From positions 1 to 64,000 of the forward strand of contig NZ_LEKU01000006.1 in NCBI RefSeq assembly GCF_009932355.1: a DNA stretch of 64,000 nucleotides. The letters are read 5' to 3'. The stretch's first letter is position 1, and the number at the start of each line of letters is the position of its first letter. The DNA comes from Riemerella anatipestifer_E (GTDB taxonomy: Bacteria > Bacteroidota > Bacteroidia > Flavobacteriales > Weeksellaceae). Position numbers and translations under genes: made by a program. Shown piece after piece: positions 52,848 to 61,975 of the stretch. The notes under the pieces were generated by a model, which did not search any database, was not told the origin of the DNA, and saw nothing but the letters and a program-made list of their open reading frames with translations.

Positions 52848-53311
52848 AAAAGATGTATTATTTCTTTGTAGGATTCATCGTACTCACTTTGATAAGCCAC
52901 ATCTTTAGGACGAGTAGCACCCCTTTTTTCATCTATGCAATGTACTCCGCTCCCGTCCCCATACAGAATGACTTTTCGTTTTTTGTGATAAAGAAAAGCG
53001 ACGGCAAAATTTTCAATCATCCTGAATTGTGGAATCATCATAAGCGAATCGTGTTTTACTATTCGTCAAGAACTTGGGAGCAACTTTTAGGTCAAGACAA
53101 CCCAGAAACTGTATTCCACAAAAAAGTCTATCCTTCCGCTGATAAAAATTACTTAAATACACATTATCCCAAATGGCTCTTTAGATACGTACAACAAGTG
53201 GAAGGCAGGAAGTTAGGCCACATCACTCTGTATAAAGTAACTGTAAACTACGACGAACACAATAAATACTCTGTAAAAAATGTTGAAAAAATATTTACGC
53301 AAAGACAATAG
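52814..53311 (+). CDS. Hypothetical membrane-anchored protein
   Basis: This 165-residue protein has one N-terminal hydrophobic segment and a soluble domain with NHPELWNHHKRIVFYYSSRTWEQLL. I do not recognise it. Starting at the second Met (52853) would remove the overlap with the divergent flippase start and place the membrane segment at the very N-terminus. Its 3' end overlaps the next gene by 32 nt, so translation is coupled and the two likely form a complex. Confidence 0.7.
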   Translation: MTFLNIAYQKSKKMYYFFVGFIVLTLISHIFRTSSTPFFIYAMYSAPVPIQNDFSFFVIKKSDGKIFNHPELWNHHKRIVFYYSSRTWEQLLGQDNPETVFHKKVYPSADKNYLNTHYPKWLFRYVQQVEGRKLGHITLYKVTVNYDEHNKYSVKNVEKIFTQRQ

Positions 53312-54170
53312 TTCCATTAGAGATTTAGCCAATTATCAGTCTTTAATTAAAAGAAGTGTACTTTTATGCTTTGGTTTGTCGTTCTTATTCAGAAGTTACT
53401 CTTCTGCATTGAATTTTCAGATGGAAAACCCTTCGTTCCAAATTTCAGGAGGCGATTTTTTGACGAGTTTATATAATTATTTCGGCATCAATTATTTTGT
53501 CTTTACACACCCTATTTATAGCATTGTATTTACTGTTCTACTATTTATATTTTGGATACTAAGTTTCATATTCCCAAATAAAAAAGCTATCCCTATTTTA
53601 TTCTATATCTTTTTCTTGATTTATGCCATTGGCTTTAATTCAAATATGGGGTTTCTCTCTAGCTATCTTAAAGGGTTTATCATTATAGGCTTTATATTTT
53701 TTGTTATTTCTCCCATCAATTTTAATCTTATGTGGGAAGGATTAAGATATTATGCTTGTTGGATTTACTTTTCTGCTTTCCTCTGGAAGTTTATACATAG
53801 AGCTATGTTTATGCCTCGATTTGGAGAAATGTCTTTCAAAGACAACTTCTCTTGGTATATCTTTACCAATCCTGATAGTATTTTAAGTAAATTCTATCTT
53901 TTCTGTATTGAACACTCTTGGATTCTCAACATTGGGGATAAACTTGTATTCTTATTTGAGGGTCTTTATTTTATTGGATTTTTTACAAAAAAATACGATG
54001 CCTTTTTAGGTTGGGGCATCGTAGGACTTCATTTATTTTTGTACTTTTTCAGCGATACGCTTTTTGTGGAAATATGGGTTTTAGGGTTACTCTTTATTTC
54101 AAAATCGCAGTGGAGTAGCTTTTCTCAATTCACTAAGACTCTACATAAATACCTGCCCAACTTCTCTTAA
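53280..54170 (+). CDS. Multi-pass membrane protein, HTTM-like
   Basis: This 296-residue protein has about eight membrane helices. Its pattern (YACWIYFSAFLWKFIHRAMFMPRFGEMSFKDNFSWYIFT) resembles the HTTM-type membrane proteins related to vitamin K-dependent carboxylases, but the match is weak. It pairs with the overlapping upstream gene. Its 3' end overlaps the converging gene by 38 nt. Confidence 0.7.
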   Translation: MLKKYLRKDNSSIRDLANYQSLIKRSVLLCFGLSFLFRSYSSALNFQMENPSFQISGGDFLTSLYNYFGINYFVFTHPIYSIVFTVLLFIFWILSFIFPNKKAIPILFYIFFLIYAIGFNSNMGFLSSYLKGFIIIGFIFFVISPINFNLMWEGLRYYACWIYFSAFLWKFIHRAMFMPRFGEMSFKDNFSWYIFTNPDSILSKFYLFCIEHSWILNIGDKLVFLFEGLYFIGFFTKKYDAFLGWGIVGLHLFLYFFSDTLFVEIWVLGLLFISKSQWSSFSQFTKTLHKYLPNFS

Positions 54171-54627
54171 GCGGCAAAAGAAAATCCGATAAAAAAGCCA
54201 CGTAGGTAGATTTAGAAAAATCAAATACTTCTATCTCTTGAGAGAGTTTGCCCTCTTTTAACGCCGAGCGGAACTCTTGTAATTTCATGGTTTTCACTTC
54301 GCCATTTTCCACGAAACAGGCCTTCATTCGGTCAAATAGTCCTAGTTGATAAGTAGTATCTATCTCTCTCATCACACCATTAAGAGCATCTATTGAACAC
54401 CCCGAAGCCACCTCTTGTTCCTCATCTATACTAATGATGATAAATTGATTTTTTTCAATCTTAAAAGATGATGAAAGAGGCTTACCATGTGCTGCCCAAA
54501 CGGAAAGAAAGTCAAAAAGTTTTTCTGTAATTTCTTTACTTTCTTTAGGTAAAAAAGGTCTAGAGGCTGGATAAATAAGCACTCTATAATCGTTGGTTTC
54601 TACTATATTAGACTCTTCTATTTTCAT
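54133..54627 (-). CDS. Conserved hypothetical protein
   Basis: This 164-residue soluble protein has DYRVLIYPASRPFLPKE near the start and a KIEKNQFIIISIDEEQEVASGCSIDAL motif. It is a Bacteroidota family sometimes annotated as an ABC transporter ATPase, yet no Walker motif is present, so that label is not supported. It starts 25 nt after the iron-sulfur gene upstream. Confidence 0.75.
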   Translation of the reverse strand: MKIEESNIVETNDYRVLIYPASRPFLPKESKEITEKLFDFLSVWAAHGKPLSSSFKIEKNQFIIISIDEEQEVASGCSIDALNGVMREIDTTYQLGLFDRMKACFVENGEVKTMKLQEFRSALKEGKLSQEIEVFDFSKSTYVAFLSDFLLPLKRSWAGIYVES

Positions 54628-54652
54628 ATAACAAGTTTATAAGATAACTCAA

Positions 54653-55438
54653 CTATAAATCCTCTGCTTCTGCCAAAAGCTCTACAATATCTTTAACTTC
54701 TACTTCTGTGTTTTTATTAAAATGCTTCACACCGTCCGTCATCATCGTATTACAGAAAGGACAACCTGTTGCAATAACATTAGGTGTTTTTGCTAAAGCC
54801 TCTTCTGTTCTTTCTATGTTTATGTCTTTGTTTCCTTTTTCTGGTTCTTTAAACATCTGTGCTCCTCCTGCTCCGCAACACAATCCGTTTTGTTTGCAAC
54901 GCTTCATTTCAACCAGCTCTGCATCTAATTTTTTGAGTAGTTCTCTAGGTGCTTCATACTCGTTATTGGCTCTACCGAGGTAACAAGGGTCGTGGAAAGT
55001 GATTTTCTTACCTTCAAACTTACCGCCTTCTATCTTCAGTCTTCCCTCCTCCATAAGTTGCTTTAAGAACTGTGTATGATGCAACACTTGATAGCTCCCG
55101 CCAAGGCTAGGATACTCATTCTTTAATGTATTAAAACAATGCGGACAAGCCGTTACTATTTTCTTTACTTCATAAGCATTAAGGATTTCTATATTGGTAA
55201 GAGCCATCATTTGAAAAACAAACTCGTTCCCCGCTCTCTTAGCTGGGTCTCCCGTACAACTTTCCTCTTGCCCTAACACCGCAAACTCTACCCCTATTTT
55301 GTGGAGGATTTTACAAAAGGCTTTGGTAATTTTTTTAGCTCTATCATCAAAACTTCCTGCACAACCTACCCAAAACAAAACTTCGGGAGCTTTACCTTCG
55401 GCAGCGTATTCTGCCATTGTTTTTATTTTGAATTCCAT
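54653..55438 (-). CDS. CCG-domain iron-sulfur protein (HdrB/GlpC-like)
   Basis: This 261-residue protein has two CCG-type cysteine domains. The first runs from FWVGCAGSFDDRAKK through EESCTGDPAKRAG and CPHCFNTLKNEYP; the second from HDPCYLGRANNEYE to CKQNGLCCGAGGAQMF and CPFCNTMM. Such proteins bind 4Fe-4S clusters and act in membrane-linked electron transfer. It lies 54 nt downstream of its probable partner at 55493-56830. Confidence 0.88.
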   Translation of the reverse strand: MEFKIKTMAEYAAEGKAPEVLFWVGCAGSFDDRAKKITKAFCKILHKIGVEFAVLGQEESCTGDPAKRAGNEFVFQMMALTNIEILNAYEVKKIVTACPHCFNTLKNEYPSLGGSYQVLHHTQFLKQLMEEGRLKIEGGKFEGKKITFHDPCYLGRANNEYEAPRELLKKLDAELVEMKRCKQNGLCCGAGGAQMFKEPEKGNKDINIERTEEALAKTPNVIATGCPFCNTMMTDGVKHFNKNTEVEVKDIVELLAEAEDL

Positions 55439-55492
55439 TTATTTGTAATCTAAATTAAAACTATTTTACTTTGTTTCTTGACGATAGAACTA

Positions 55493-56830
55493 TTAGTCCT
55501 CATTAGCCCAATTAAGTCTATCTGCCTGATTGTACTGCCAAGGTGCGGCGTTGTTCTCCACATTGGTCATCATCAAGTTAAGCTCTTGTGGTGCCGCTGA
55601 CTGCTCCATTACCAAAAATCTTCTCATCTCAAAAATAATAGACAATGGGTCTATGAGTACAGGACAAGCCTCCACACAAGCATTACAAGAGGTACACGCC
55701 CAAAGTTCTTCACGAGTAATATAGTCGTCTAGTAGTTTTTTGCCATCATCTACAAACTTTCCATTCTTGTTGATGTTTTGTCCTACTTCTTCCAAACGAT
55801 CTCTTGTAGACATCATTATTTTTCTAGGAGATAATTTTTTTCCTGTTAAATTAGCAGGACAAACCGCAGTACACCTTCCACACTCGGTACAGGTATAAGC
55901 ATTTAGCAACTGTACTTGGTTTAAATCAAAAATATCCTCTGCTCCAAACTTCGCTGGTGGTTCAGCCCCATCTGGCGAAGCTGCATAAGGGTCTGCATTA
56001 GGATCCATCATTAGCTTAATTTCTTTCGTAACAGAATCCAAATTATTAAATGCTCCCTTAGGTTTAAGATTGGCAAACCAAGTATTAGGAAATGCAAAAA
56101 TAATGTGCAAATGCTTGGAATAGTAAAGGTAATTCATAAAGAATAAAATCCCTAATATATGTACCCACCAAGCACTTCTTTCAACGAAAATAAGAAAAGA
56201 ACTATCAAAACGAAACACCTCCATAATAGGTACTAAAAATGTTCCGCTCACTGGGAACGCTCCTAAATGATGATAACCTTCTACGCCTCGAGCCTGTAAG
56301 ATAGAGTCTGCTGCATTCATTTTAAGAAATGCCATCATAAGTACAAACTCAATTACCAAAATCCAGTTAGCATCATTCTTAGGCCAGCCAAACATTTCTT
56401 TCATATTGAAACGCTTTACAGACAGCACATTCCTTCTTATAAAAAATATAACCACTGCAACAAGAACTAGCAATGCCATAATTTCTAAAGTGCCAGTAAA
56501 CAGAGCATATAGCGTTTCTCCCATCACACTAGCTAGAAACCTGTGTGTACCGAAAAGTCCATCAACTATAATTTCTAACATTTCCATATTGATGACTAAA
56601 AAGCCAACATATACCAAAACATGTAAAAACCCAGCCACAGGTCTCGCTCCCATCTTACTTTGCCCTAAGGCTATATTCGCCATAGTACGCCACCTTTCAG
56701 GCTTATTATCAGTTCTATCAATAGCCTTACCGAGTTTGATATTGCGATAAATCTCTTTTAAACTCTTAATAAATAGACCAAAGCCTACCACCAAACAAAT
56801 AAGGAACAATATGTTATCTATGTACTGCAT
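55493..56830 (-). CDS. Membrane-bound 4Fe-4S electron-transfer protein
   Basis: This 445-residue protein has about five or six membrane helices in the first 270 residues (NarI/HdrE-like) and a cytoplasmic C-terminal half with two cluster motifs, CTECGRCTAVCP and CTSCNACVEACP. With the CCG protein downstream it matches a quinone-linked HdrDE-style oxidoreductase. The electron donor is not evident from context. Confidence 0.88.
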   Translation of the reverse strand: MQYIDNILFLICLVVGFGLFIKSLKEIYRNIKLGKAIDRTDNKPERWRTMANIALGQSKMGARPVAGFLHVLVYVGFLVINMEMLEIIVDGLFGTHRFLASVMGETLYALFTGTLEIMALLVLVAVVIFFIRRNVLSVKRFNMKEMFGWPKNDANWILVIEFVLMMAFLKMNAADSILQARGVEGYHHLGAFPVSGTFLVPIMEVFRFDSSFLIFVERSAWWVHILGILFFMNYLYYSKHLHIIFAFPNTWFANLKPKGAFNNLDSVTKEIKLMMDPNADPYAASPDGAEPPAKFGAEDIFDLNQVQLLNAYTCTECGRCTAVCPANLTGKKLSPRKIMMSTRDRLEEVGQNINKNGKFVDDGKKLLDDYITREELWACTSCNACVEACPVLIDPLSIIFEMRRFLVMEQSAAPQELNLMMTNVENNAAPWQYNQADRLNWANED

Positions 56831-56848
56831 TGTAACTGTTTTTATATT

Positions 56849-57787
56849 CTACTTCCCAAACACAGAGATGTTAATGTAGCGTTTAGGATTATTTTTAATA
56901 TCCTCTATTAACCCATTAAGATTTTTTGAGGTCTGATTAAGATTATTGTAAAGCTGCTCATCTTTAGCTATCTTTCCTAAAGAGCCCTCTCCGTTTTGAA
57001 TTCCAGAGATTAGTGTATTTAATTTATCAGACGTCAAACTTAGTTTAGCAACAGCATCATTTAGTTTATTGATGTCTAGCTTCTCTGCCACATTACCATA
57101 CTTGTCTAATGTTGTCTTTGCACTCACGGTTGCCAAGTTAGCATTATCTAGCATCTTTTGTATTTTAGGGTCTGTGTTAGAAAGCATTTGGTTAGTCTGA
57201 AGAGAAGTCTGTCTGAACGACTCTACCGTATGATTAAGACTTTGTAAAAGTTGCTTGATTTCTCTTCGGTTTTGCTCGTCCATTATTTTATTAGTACTTG
57301 CGAGAGTAGAGTCTAAGTTAGTTAAAACATGAGATAACTGGTCTTTAACAGGCTTAACTTCAGAAGAAAGACTATTAAACACTGATTGCTGGAGTGCCCC
57401 CATTAAAGTATCTCCATTTTTGGCTTGCTCACCGTCATAAATAAGATTAATTTTAACTTCTTTACCAGACATCAATCCTGGTTCAAATATCTCAACCGTA
57501 GATTTTTTAGCAAATCCAAACTTATTATCTACAGTAATCTTAACTACAAAATAAATATGACCATTGGCTGCTTTTACTGGCTTAATTTCCTCTACTTGAC
57601 CTACTTTTAGCCCGTTTATAGAAACTGCATTAGACGCCGAAAGTCCTTGCACATTATCATACTTTACATAATAGACATTGTCCATAGAGAATATATTTCT
57701 CCCTTTCATAAATTGATAAAGAAGTACAAACCCTACAATAGCCAATATTGCAATAAGCCCCGCTTTTAATTCTTTAGAAAACTTCAT
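56849..57787 (-). CDS. MCE/MlaD-family protein
   Basis: This 312-residue protein has an N-terminal membrane anchor (LKAGLIAILAIVGFVLLYQFMKG) followed by the MCE domain (YYVKYDNVQGLSASNAVSINGLKVGQVEEI) and a long helical C-terminal tail. MCE proteins form hexameric lipid-transport rings between membranes. The ATPase and permease partners are not in the window. Confidence 0.92.
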   Translation of the reverse strand: MKFSKELKAGLIAILAIVGFVLLYQFMKGRNIFSMDNVYYVKYDNVQGLSASNAVSINGLKVGQVEEIKPVKAANGHIYFVVKITVDNKFGFAKKSTVEIFEPGLMSGKEVKINLIYDGEQAKNGDTLMGALQQSVFNSLSSEVKPVKDQLSHVLTNLDSTLASTNKIMDEQNRREIKQLLQSLNHTVESFRQTSLQTNQMLSNTDPKIQKMLDNANLATVSAKTTLDKYGNVAEKLDINKLNDAVAKLSLTSDKLNTLISGIQNGEGSLGKIAKDEQLYNNLNQTSKNLNGLIEDIKNNPKRYINISVFGK

Positions 57788-57811
57788 TTTATTACATTAG
57801 GTTCAACTAAG

Positions 57812-57843
57812 CAAAGATAAGATTTTTAATTTTCAACATCAAA
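57812..57843 (-). promoter_or_regulatory. Promoter of the MCE gene
   Basis: Minus-strand TATCTTTG (57812-57819) and TTTG (57840-57843) are separated by 20 nt, close to consensus, and lie 24 nt upstream of the start. The transcript may continue through the iron-sulfur genes. Confidence 0.65.
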
Positions 57844-57868
57844 AAAGCGACTATAAAGTCGCTTTTTA
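57841..57868. terminator. Terminator after the PpiD-like gene
   Basis: aaaagcgact pairs with agtcgctttt around a 4-nt loop, followed by T on the minus strand. It overlaps the -33 box of the MCE promoter. Confidence 0.85.
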
Positions 57869-57891
57869 ATCATATTTATATTAAATCTAAA

Positions 57892-60018
57892 TTATTGCTC
57901 TTGAGTTTTATTATAAACTTCAATTCTATAATCTTTTATATCTGCATTATCCTGAAGACTCTTCAGTAAGCTTTGTGTAAACATTTGTGCATTCTGTTGC
58001 TCTAACATTTGTACAAACTGCTTAGCATCTCCTGGCTGTTTGTTCTCTGACACCTTTTTCTTAACCACAACATAAACACCAGTATTTCCTTCTATTGGTT
58101 TAGAAACTTTATTAGGAGCTACACCAAAAGCCGCACCCGCTACCTTAGGTTCCATTGCCATACCTAAACTAGGAGTTAGCATATTTATCTGTCCGCTCTC
58201 TTTAACCGCTCCAAACTGTTTAGCTATTTGATCTAATGATGAAGACTTAGAAGCATTTAATTTTTCAACGATTTTCTTAGCCAATAACTGATTTCTTACT
58301 ATTGGCTCTATCTGCTCTCTCACAGACTCTGGGTCAGCCAAGCCTGCCTCTTGTTTTCCATTAAGATAAGCTACAACATAATCCCCGTTACTTGTAGTAA
58401 ATATGTTTGTATCTCCCTTACCCGTATCTTTATTGAATGCCCAAGCTAAAACTTCTTCGTCTTTATCTGTTCCTAAACCTTGTATTTGCCCCTGAAAACG
58501 ACCTACCATTTTAGGATTAGCAAACTGATAGTTGCTTTTCTTAGCTAAATTAGCAAACTCATTAAACGATTTACCCTGAATCTGCTGTATAAAAGTATTT
58601 GCCTGTGCGTAAACTTTATTCTGTGTTTCTTTAGAAGCTCTTATATCTTTAGCTAAGTTAGCTATTTTATAAACAGGCATCTTATTTTCATTTACCATAA
58701 CATGGTATCCAAATTGAGTCTCCACAACACCTACTGCACCTTTAGGATTAGACTCTACCCAATCTGCAAAAGGCTTTACAAAACCACTCTTACCAGGAAG
58801 AACCCATTGTAACATTCCCCCTTGTTGTGCAGACCCTTTATCAGCTGACAATGACACAAACTGAGCAAATTTAGCAGGATCAGCCTTCACTTGAGCAGCT
58901 ATGCTATCCGCTAATTTTTTAGCTTCCTCTTTAGTTCTTTTTATTGAAGGATCTTGCTTAGCCACATCTGTACCTGCAAAAGCAATCAGAATATGCTTAG
59001 GTAAAGTTGCCTCACTTTTACCTGCTAATTTAGTCACATAGTATTTACCTCCTGATTTATATGGACCGTAAACTTGACCTACAGTAGCTGTCTTCACAAA
59101 AGCCTGTGCTTCTTGTGGAACTTCTTGCTCTGACACAAAGCCATATTTAACAGGAGCTTCTGAATTTATCTCTACAAACATAGAATCACTAGGAGAGTTC
59201 AAGAAGTTCTCTCCCTCGCCGTTATAAAGTTTTTTTAACTCTTTTAGTGTCAAGCTATCATCCATCGCACTAGGTTTGGCAGGAAACAAAACTACTCCTA
59301 AATTTCTGCTTGCTTCTGCTTTAAAAGCAACAGGGTGCTTCTTGATAAAATTAGCTAAATCTTCAGAAGTTACTTTTACAGGATTCTTTTGTGCAAATGT
59401 ATTGTAATCTATCTTCACAAAATCTATATCCGCCACCTGATCTCTATTTTTCATGATAAGCTCAGCTTCTTTTTTGCCTACCGTAATACCATTAGTTACG
59501 TTAGCAAAAAGCTGACGAGCCATCATTCTGTACTCTATTGTTTTTCTGATATTAAGCCACTGATTATACTCCTGTACTCTACCACTTTCTCTAAGCCCTT
59601 CTATTTCCTTTTTAATTTCGGTTAGCTTAAAGTTTCCTTTAGCATCAAAATTTTGAGGATTTTGTGAAAACATAGGATCGTACTGTAGCTGATTCCAAAA
59701 GAAATCTTCAGTAAGTTCTAATCCCATTTTCTCAAACTGTTGCTTGATAAGTTTAGACTGTACCAAAGTCTGCCAAGCCTGCTCCTCCAATCCTACCAAA
59801 GGTTGACCTTGGCTTTCCGCTTGATTACGCATTAGCATAAGTTGCTCATTATACTCGTCCCTAGTAATTTCCTCACCATTTACTTTACCAAGAATGTTAG
59901 GATCTTTACCAAAAACCTTATCTAAACTATCTGGATTTACCAAAAATGCTAGTAGTGCAATAGCAATAAAACCTATCAATATCCAAGGTCTTTTTCTAAT
60001 TTCTCCTAAAACTGCCAT
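57892..60018 (-). CDS. PpiD/SurA-like periplasmic peptidyl-prolyl isomerase
   Basis: This 708-residue protein has an N-terminal membrane anchor (PWILIGFIAIALLAFLV), a SurA/PpiD-type chaperone region from about 35 to 230, and a parvulin domain at about 335-450 (LPKHILIAFAG, QGGMLQWVLPGKSGFVKPFADWV, VVETQFGYHVMVNE). It assists folding of exported and outer-membrane proteins. It is monocistronic. Confidence 0.92.
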   Translation of the reverse strand: MAVLGEIRKRPWILIGFIAIALLAFLVNPDSLDKVFGKDPNILGKVNGEEITRDEYNEQLMLMRNQAESQGQPLVGLEEQAWQTLVQSKLIKQQFEKMGLELTEDFFWNQLQYDPMFSQNPQNFDAKGNFKLTEIKKEIEGLRESGRVQEYNQWLNIRKTIEYRMMARQLFANVTNGITVGKKEAELIMKNRDQVADIDFVKIDYNTFAQKNPVKVTSEDLANFIKKHPVAFKAEASRNLGVVLFPAKPSAMDDSLTLKELKKLYNGEGENFLNSPSDSMFVEINSEAPVKYGFVSEQEVPQEAQAFVKTATVGQVYGPYKSGGKYYVTKLAGKSEATLPKHILIAFAGTDVAKQDPSIKRTKEEAKKLADSIAAQVKADPAKFAQFVSLSADKGSAQQGGMLQWVLPGKSGFVKPFADWVESNPKGAVGVVETQFGYHVMVNENKMPVYKIANLAKDIRASKETQNKVYAQANTFIQQIQGKSFNEFANLAKKSNYQFANPKMVGRFQGQIQGLGTDKDEEVLAWAFNKDTGKGDTNIFTTSNGDYVVAYLNGKQEAGLADPESVREQIEPIVRNQLLAKKIVEKLNASKSSSLDQIAKQFGAVKESGQINMLTPSLGMAMEPKVAGAAFGVAPNKVSKPIEGNTGVYVVVKKKVSENKQPGDAKQFVQMLEQQNAQMFTQSLLKSLQDNADIKDYRIEVYNKTQEQ

Positions 60019-60132
60019 TTCTAATATTTAGTTTTTAAAATCAATTTGCGAAAATACACATTTTTAGAATAATATAAAACATTATTTTCTTTTATTTTTC
60101 TCCCAAAACTTTAGGAAATAAACAAATTTATT

Positions 60133-60140
60133 TACTTTTG
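60133..60140 (+). promoter_or_regulatory. -7 box for the cupin gene
   Basis: TACTTTTG matches the -7 consensus, 27 nt before the ATG at 60168. Confidence 0.45.
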
Positions 60141-60167
60141 TGTCTTCAAAATCTTAAAGAGAACTGT

Positions 60168-60509
60168 ATGGAAATAGGAGAAAGACCTTGGGGAAAGTAT
60201 TTTGTATTGGCTGATATGCCACATTACAAACTAAAGCGTGTGGAAGTATTATCTGGACAGCGCCTCTCTTACCAATACCACAACAAGAGACAAGAAGCTT
60301 GGACTATTATACAAGGAACAGCTAAGGTAACTTTAGACGGCGTAGAAACCACCTATAAGTATGGTGAAACTGTACTTATACCTCTAGGCGCAAAACATAG
60401 GATAGAAAATATAGGTGATGACTTGCTCGTTTTTATAGAGGTGCAGACTGGGACTTACTTTGGAGAGGATGATATTGTAAGACTACAAGATGATTATGCA
60501 AGAGAATAA
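60168..60509 (+). CDS. Cupin protein, mannose-6-phosphate isomerase type
   Basis: This 113-residue single-domain cupin runs from ERPWGKYFVLADMPHYKLKRVEV through the metal site YQYHNKRQEAWTIIQG to GETVLIPLGAKHRIENIG. It matches the C-terminal domain of bifunctional mannose-1-phosphate guanylyltransferase/isomerase. I chose the ATG at 60168, dropping a non-cupin extension of ten residues. It may serve the glycan cluster that follows. Confidence 0.87.
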   Translation: MEIGERPWGKYFVLADMPHYKLKRVEVLSGQRLSYQYHNKRQEAWTIIQGTAKVTLDGVETTYKYGETVLIPLGAKHRIENIGDDLLVFIEVQTGTYFGEDDIVRLQDDYARE

Positions 60510-60702
60510 ACTAAATCTCTCAATGAAAATAGACCAAAACGCCTTATTGGTTTCCCTTAATGATTACCTTATGTTCTCGTCTAACATTTGATTTTGATGA
60601 AAACATATCACAATTTAGTCCCAATCACTCTCTGATAAAATACCAGATGAAGTATGTCATTTTTTGAGTGAAAGAAAGCTCTCATGATAGAGAGATGTTG
60701 CG

Positions 60703-61155
60703 ATGCAAAACCATCAGATAGATTTTTACCGAAAATATTTTAAACATCCTTTATGTATAATTTAAGACAAACAACAGGACGGAAATATTGAATGGATAAA
60801 ACCAAAAATTCCCTTAAAAGAACATCCAAATTATAAATTCATTTTGAAGTTGCAGGGAATGGTGTGGCTACGAACCTCAAACGGATTATATCTTTCAACT
60901 CTATTGCTGTAATGCCTAAGACTACCATAGAGTCTTAGTCTATGGAAGGAACTCTAGTTGGTGGGAAACATTACATTGAACCCAGACATTCGAATCTGGA
61001 AGAACAACCAAGTCTTTATACCTAAAAACACCGAAATTTGCTTAGAAATCCTTCATAATACTTATCAACACTGTCTCCAATTTTGGAATTTCAATACAGA
61101 AGACTTGTGTAGCCTATGGGTACTTGAAAAGTATTTTGAATTTATTCACCCATAA
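60703..61155 (+). pseudogene. Decayed ORF of unknown origin
   Basis: One reading frame runs from 60703 to 61155 with four in-frame stops (two TAA, two TAG) and otherwise protein-like content, such as FYRKYFKHPLCII, DGNIEWIKPKIPLKEHPNYKF and a final intact stretch ending VLEKYFEFIHP. I cannot identify the parent gene. From 60510 to 60702 I see nothing certain. The patch marks the edge of the glycan cluster. Confidence 0.55.
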
Positions 61156-61975
61156 GTTGCTTATATTTTTTAGGTTTGAATATTGTGTATATTAGCTTTC
61201 TATACCAAGTATTGTAATATTTTTTTTTGTACTTTGTATTATCATTCACAGAAGTTATAAGTGTAGAAATATCCAAACCATTAAGCTTATAAAAATCATA
61301 ATGTTTATTATAAATATAAAGTCGGGACTTATCAGACACATTTTCAATTTCATTCAAATCAGTTAAAGATTTATTTTTACCAGTATGTTTCCTATATTGG
61401 TATAAAATTTTGTTAATTTTCTTTACTCCTCCACCCTGTTTAACAATCCGAATCCAAAGTTCCCAGTCTTCAGTATACTTTAAATGACTATCAAACCCTC
61501 CTAAGCTCAAAAAGGTATCTTTTTTAATTATAGGATAAATTGGAATACAATTATCTACTAAAAACTGTTTCAATGAAAACTCACTTAAATTCCACTTTCC
61601 ACTCTTTCCTTCAAAAAATTCAGCATCAGTATATACAATTTCTAACTTGGGATTTTCAGAATACGCATCCATACAAGTCTCAATAAATTCAGGGTAGATT
61701 TTATCGTCGGAATCAATGAAGCAAAGATATTTTCCCCTAGCCTGACTAGCCCCATAATTTCGAGACGCAGAAGGACCTGCATTTTGCTGGCTAAAAATTT
61801 TTATGAAATCATTCTGATAAGCACGAATAAGCTCAAAAGTGTTATCTGTTGAACCATCATCTACAATAACAATCTCTATACTTTTATAACTTTGCTTTAA
61901 TACAGATTCTATTGTCTCTTTAATAGTTGCTTCCGCATTAAAGCAAGGGATTATTATACTTACTTTTGGAATCAT
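61142..61975 (-). CDS. Family 2 glycosyltransferase
   Basis: This 277-residue enzyme has the GT2 signature VSIIIPCFNAEATIKETIESVLKQSYKSIEIVIVDDGSTDNT and the metal site CFIDSDDKI. It has DWELWIRIVKQGG later on, common in GT2 enzymes. The end overlaps the decayed ORF on the other strand; its start overlaps the stop of the upstream gene by 4 nt, so they share an operon. A role in capsule or LPS glycan assembly is likely. Confidence 0.9.
   Translation of the reverse strand: MIPKVSIIIPCFNAEATIKETIESVLKQSYKSIEIVIVDDGSTDNTFELIRAYQNDFIKIFSQQNAGPSASRNYGASQARGKYLCFIDSDDKIYPEFIETCMDAYSENPKLEIVYTDAEFFEGKSGKWNLSEFSLKQFLVDNCIPIYPIIKKDTFLSLGGFDSHLKYTEDWELWIRIVKQGGGVKKINKILYQYRKHTGKNKSLTDLNEIENVSDKSRLYIYNKHYDFYKLNGLDISTLITSVNDNTKYKKKYYNTWYRKLIYTIFKPKKYKQLMGE

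Noticed and set aside
54133..54627. ABC transporter ATPase label for this hypothetical protein
   Set aside because: No Walker A, signature or Walker B motif is present.
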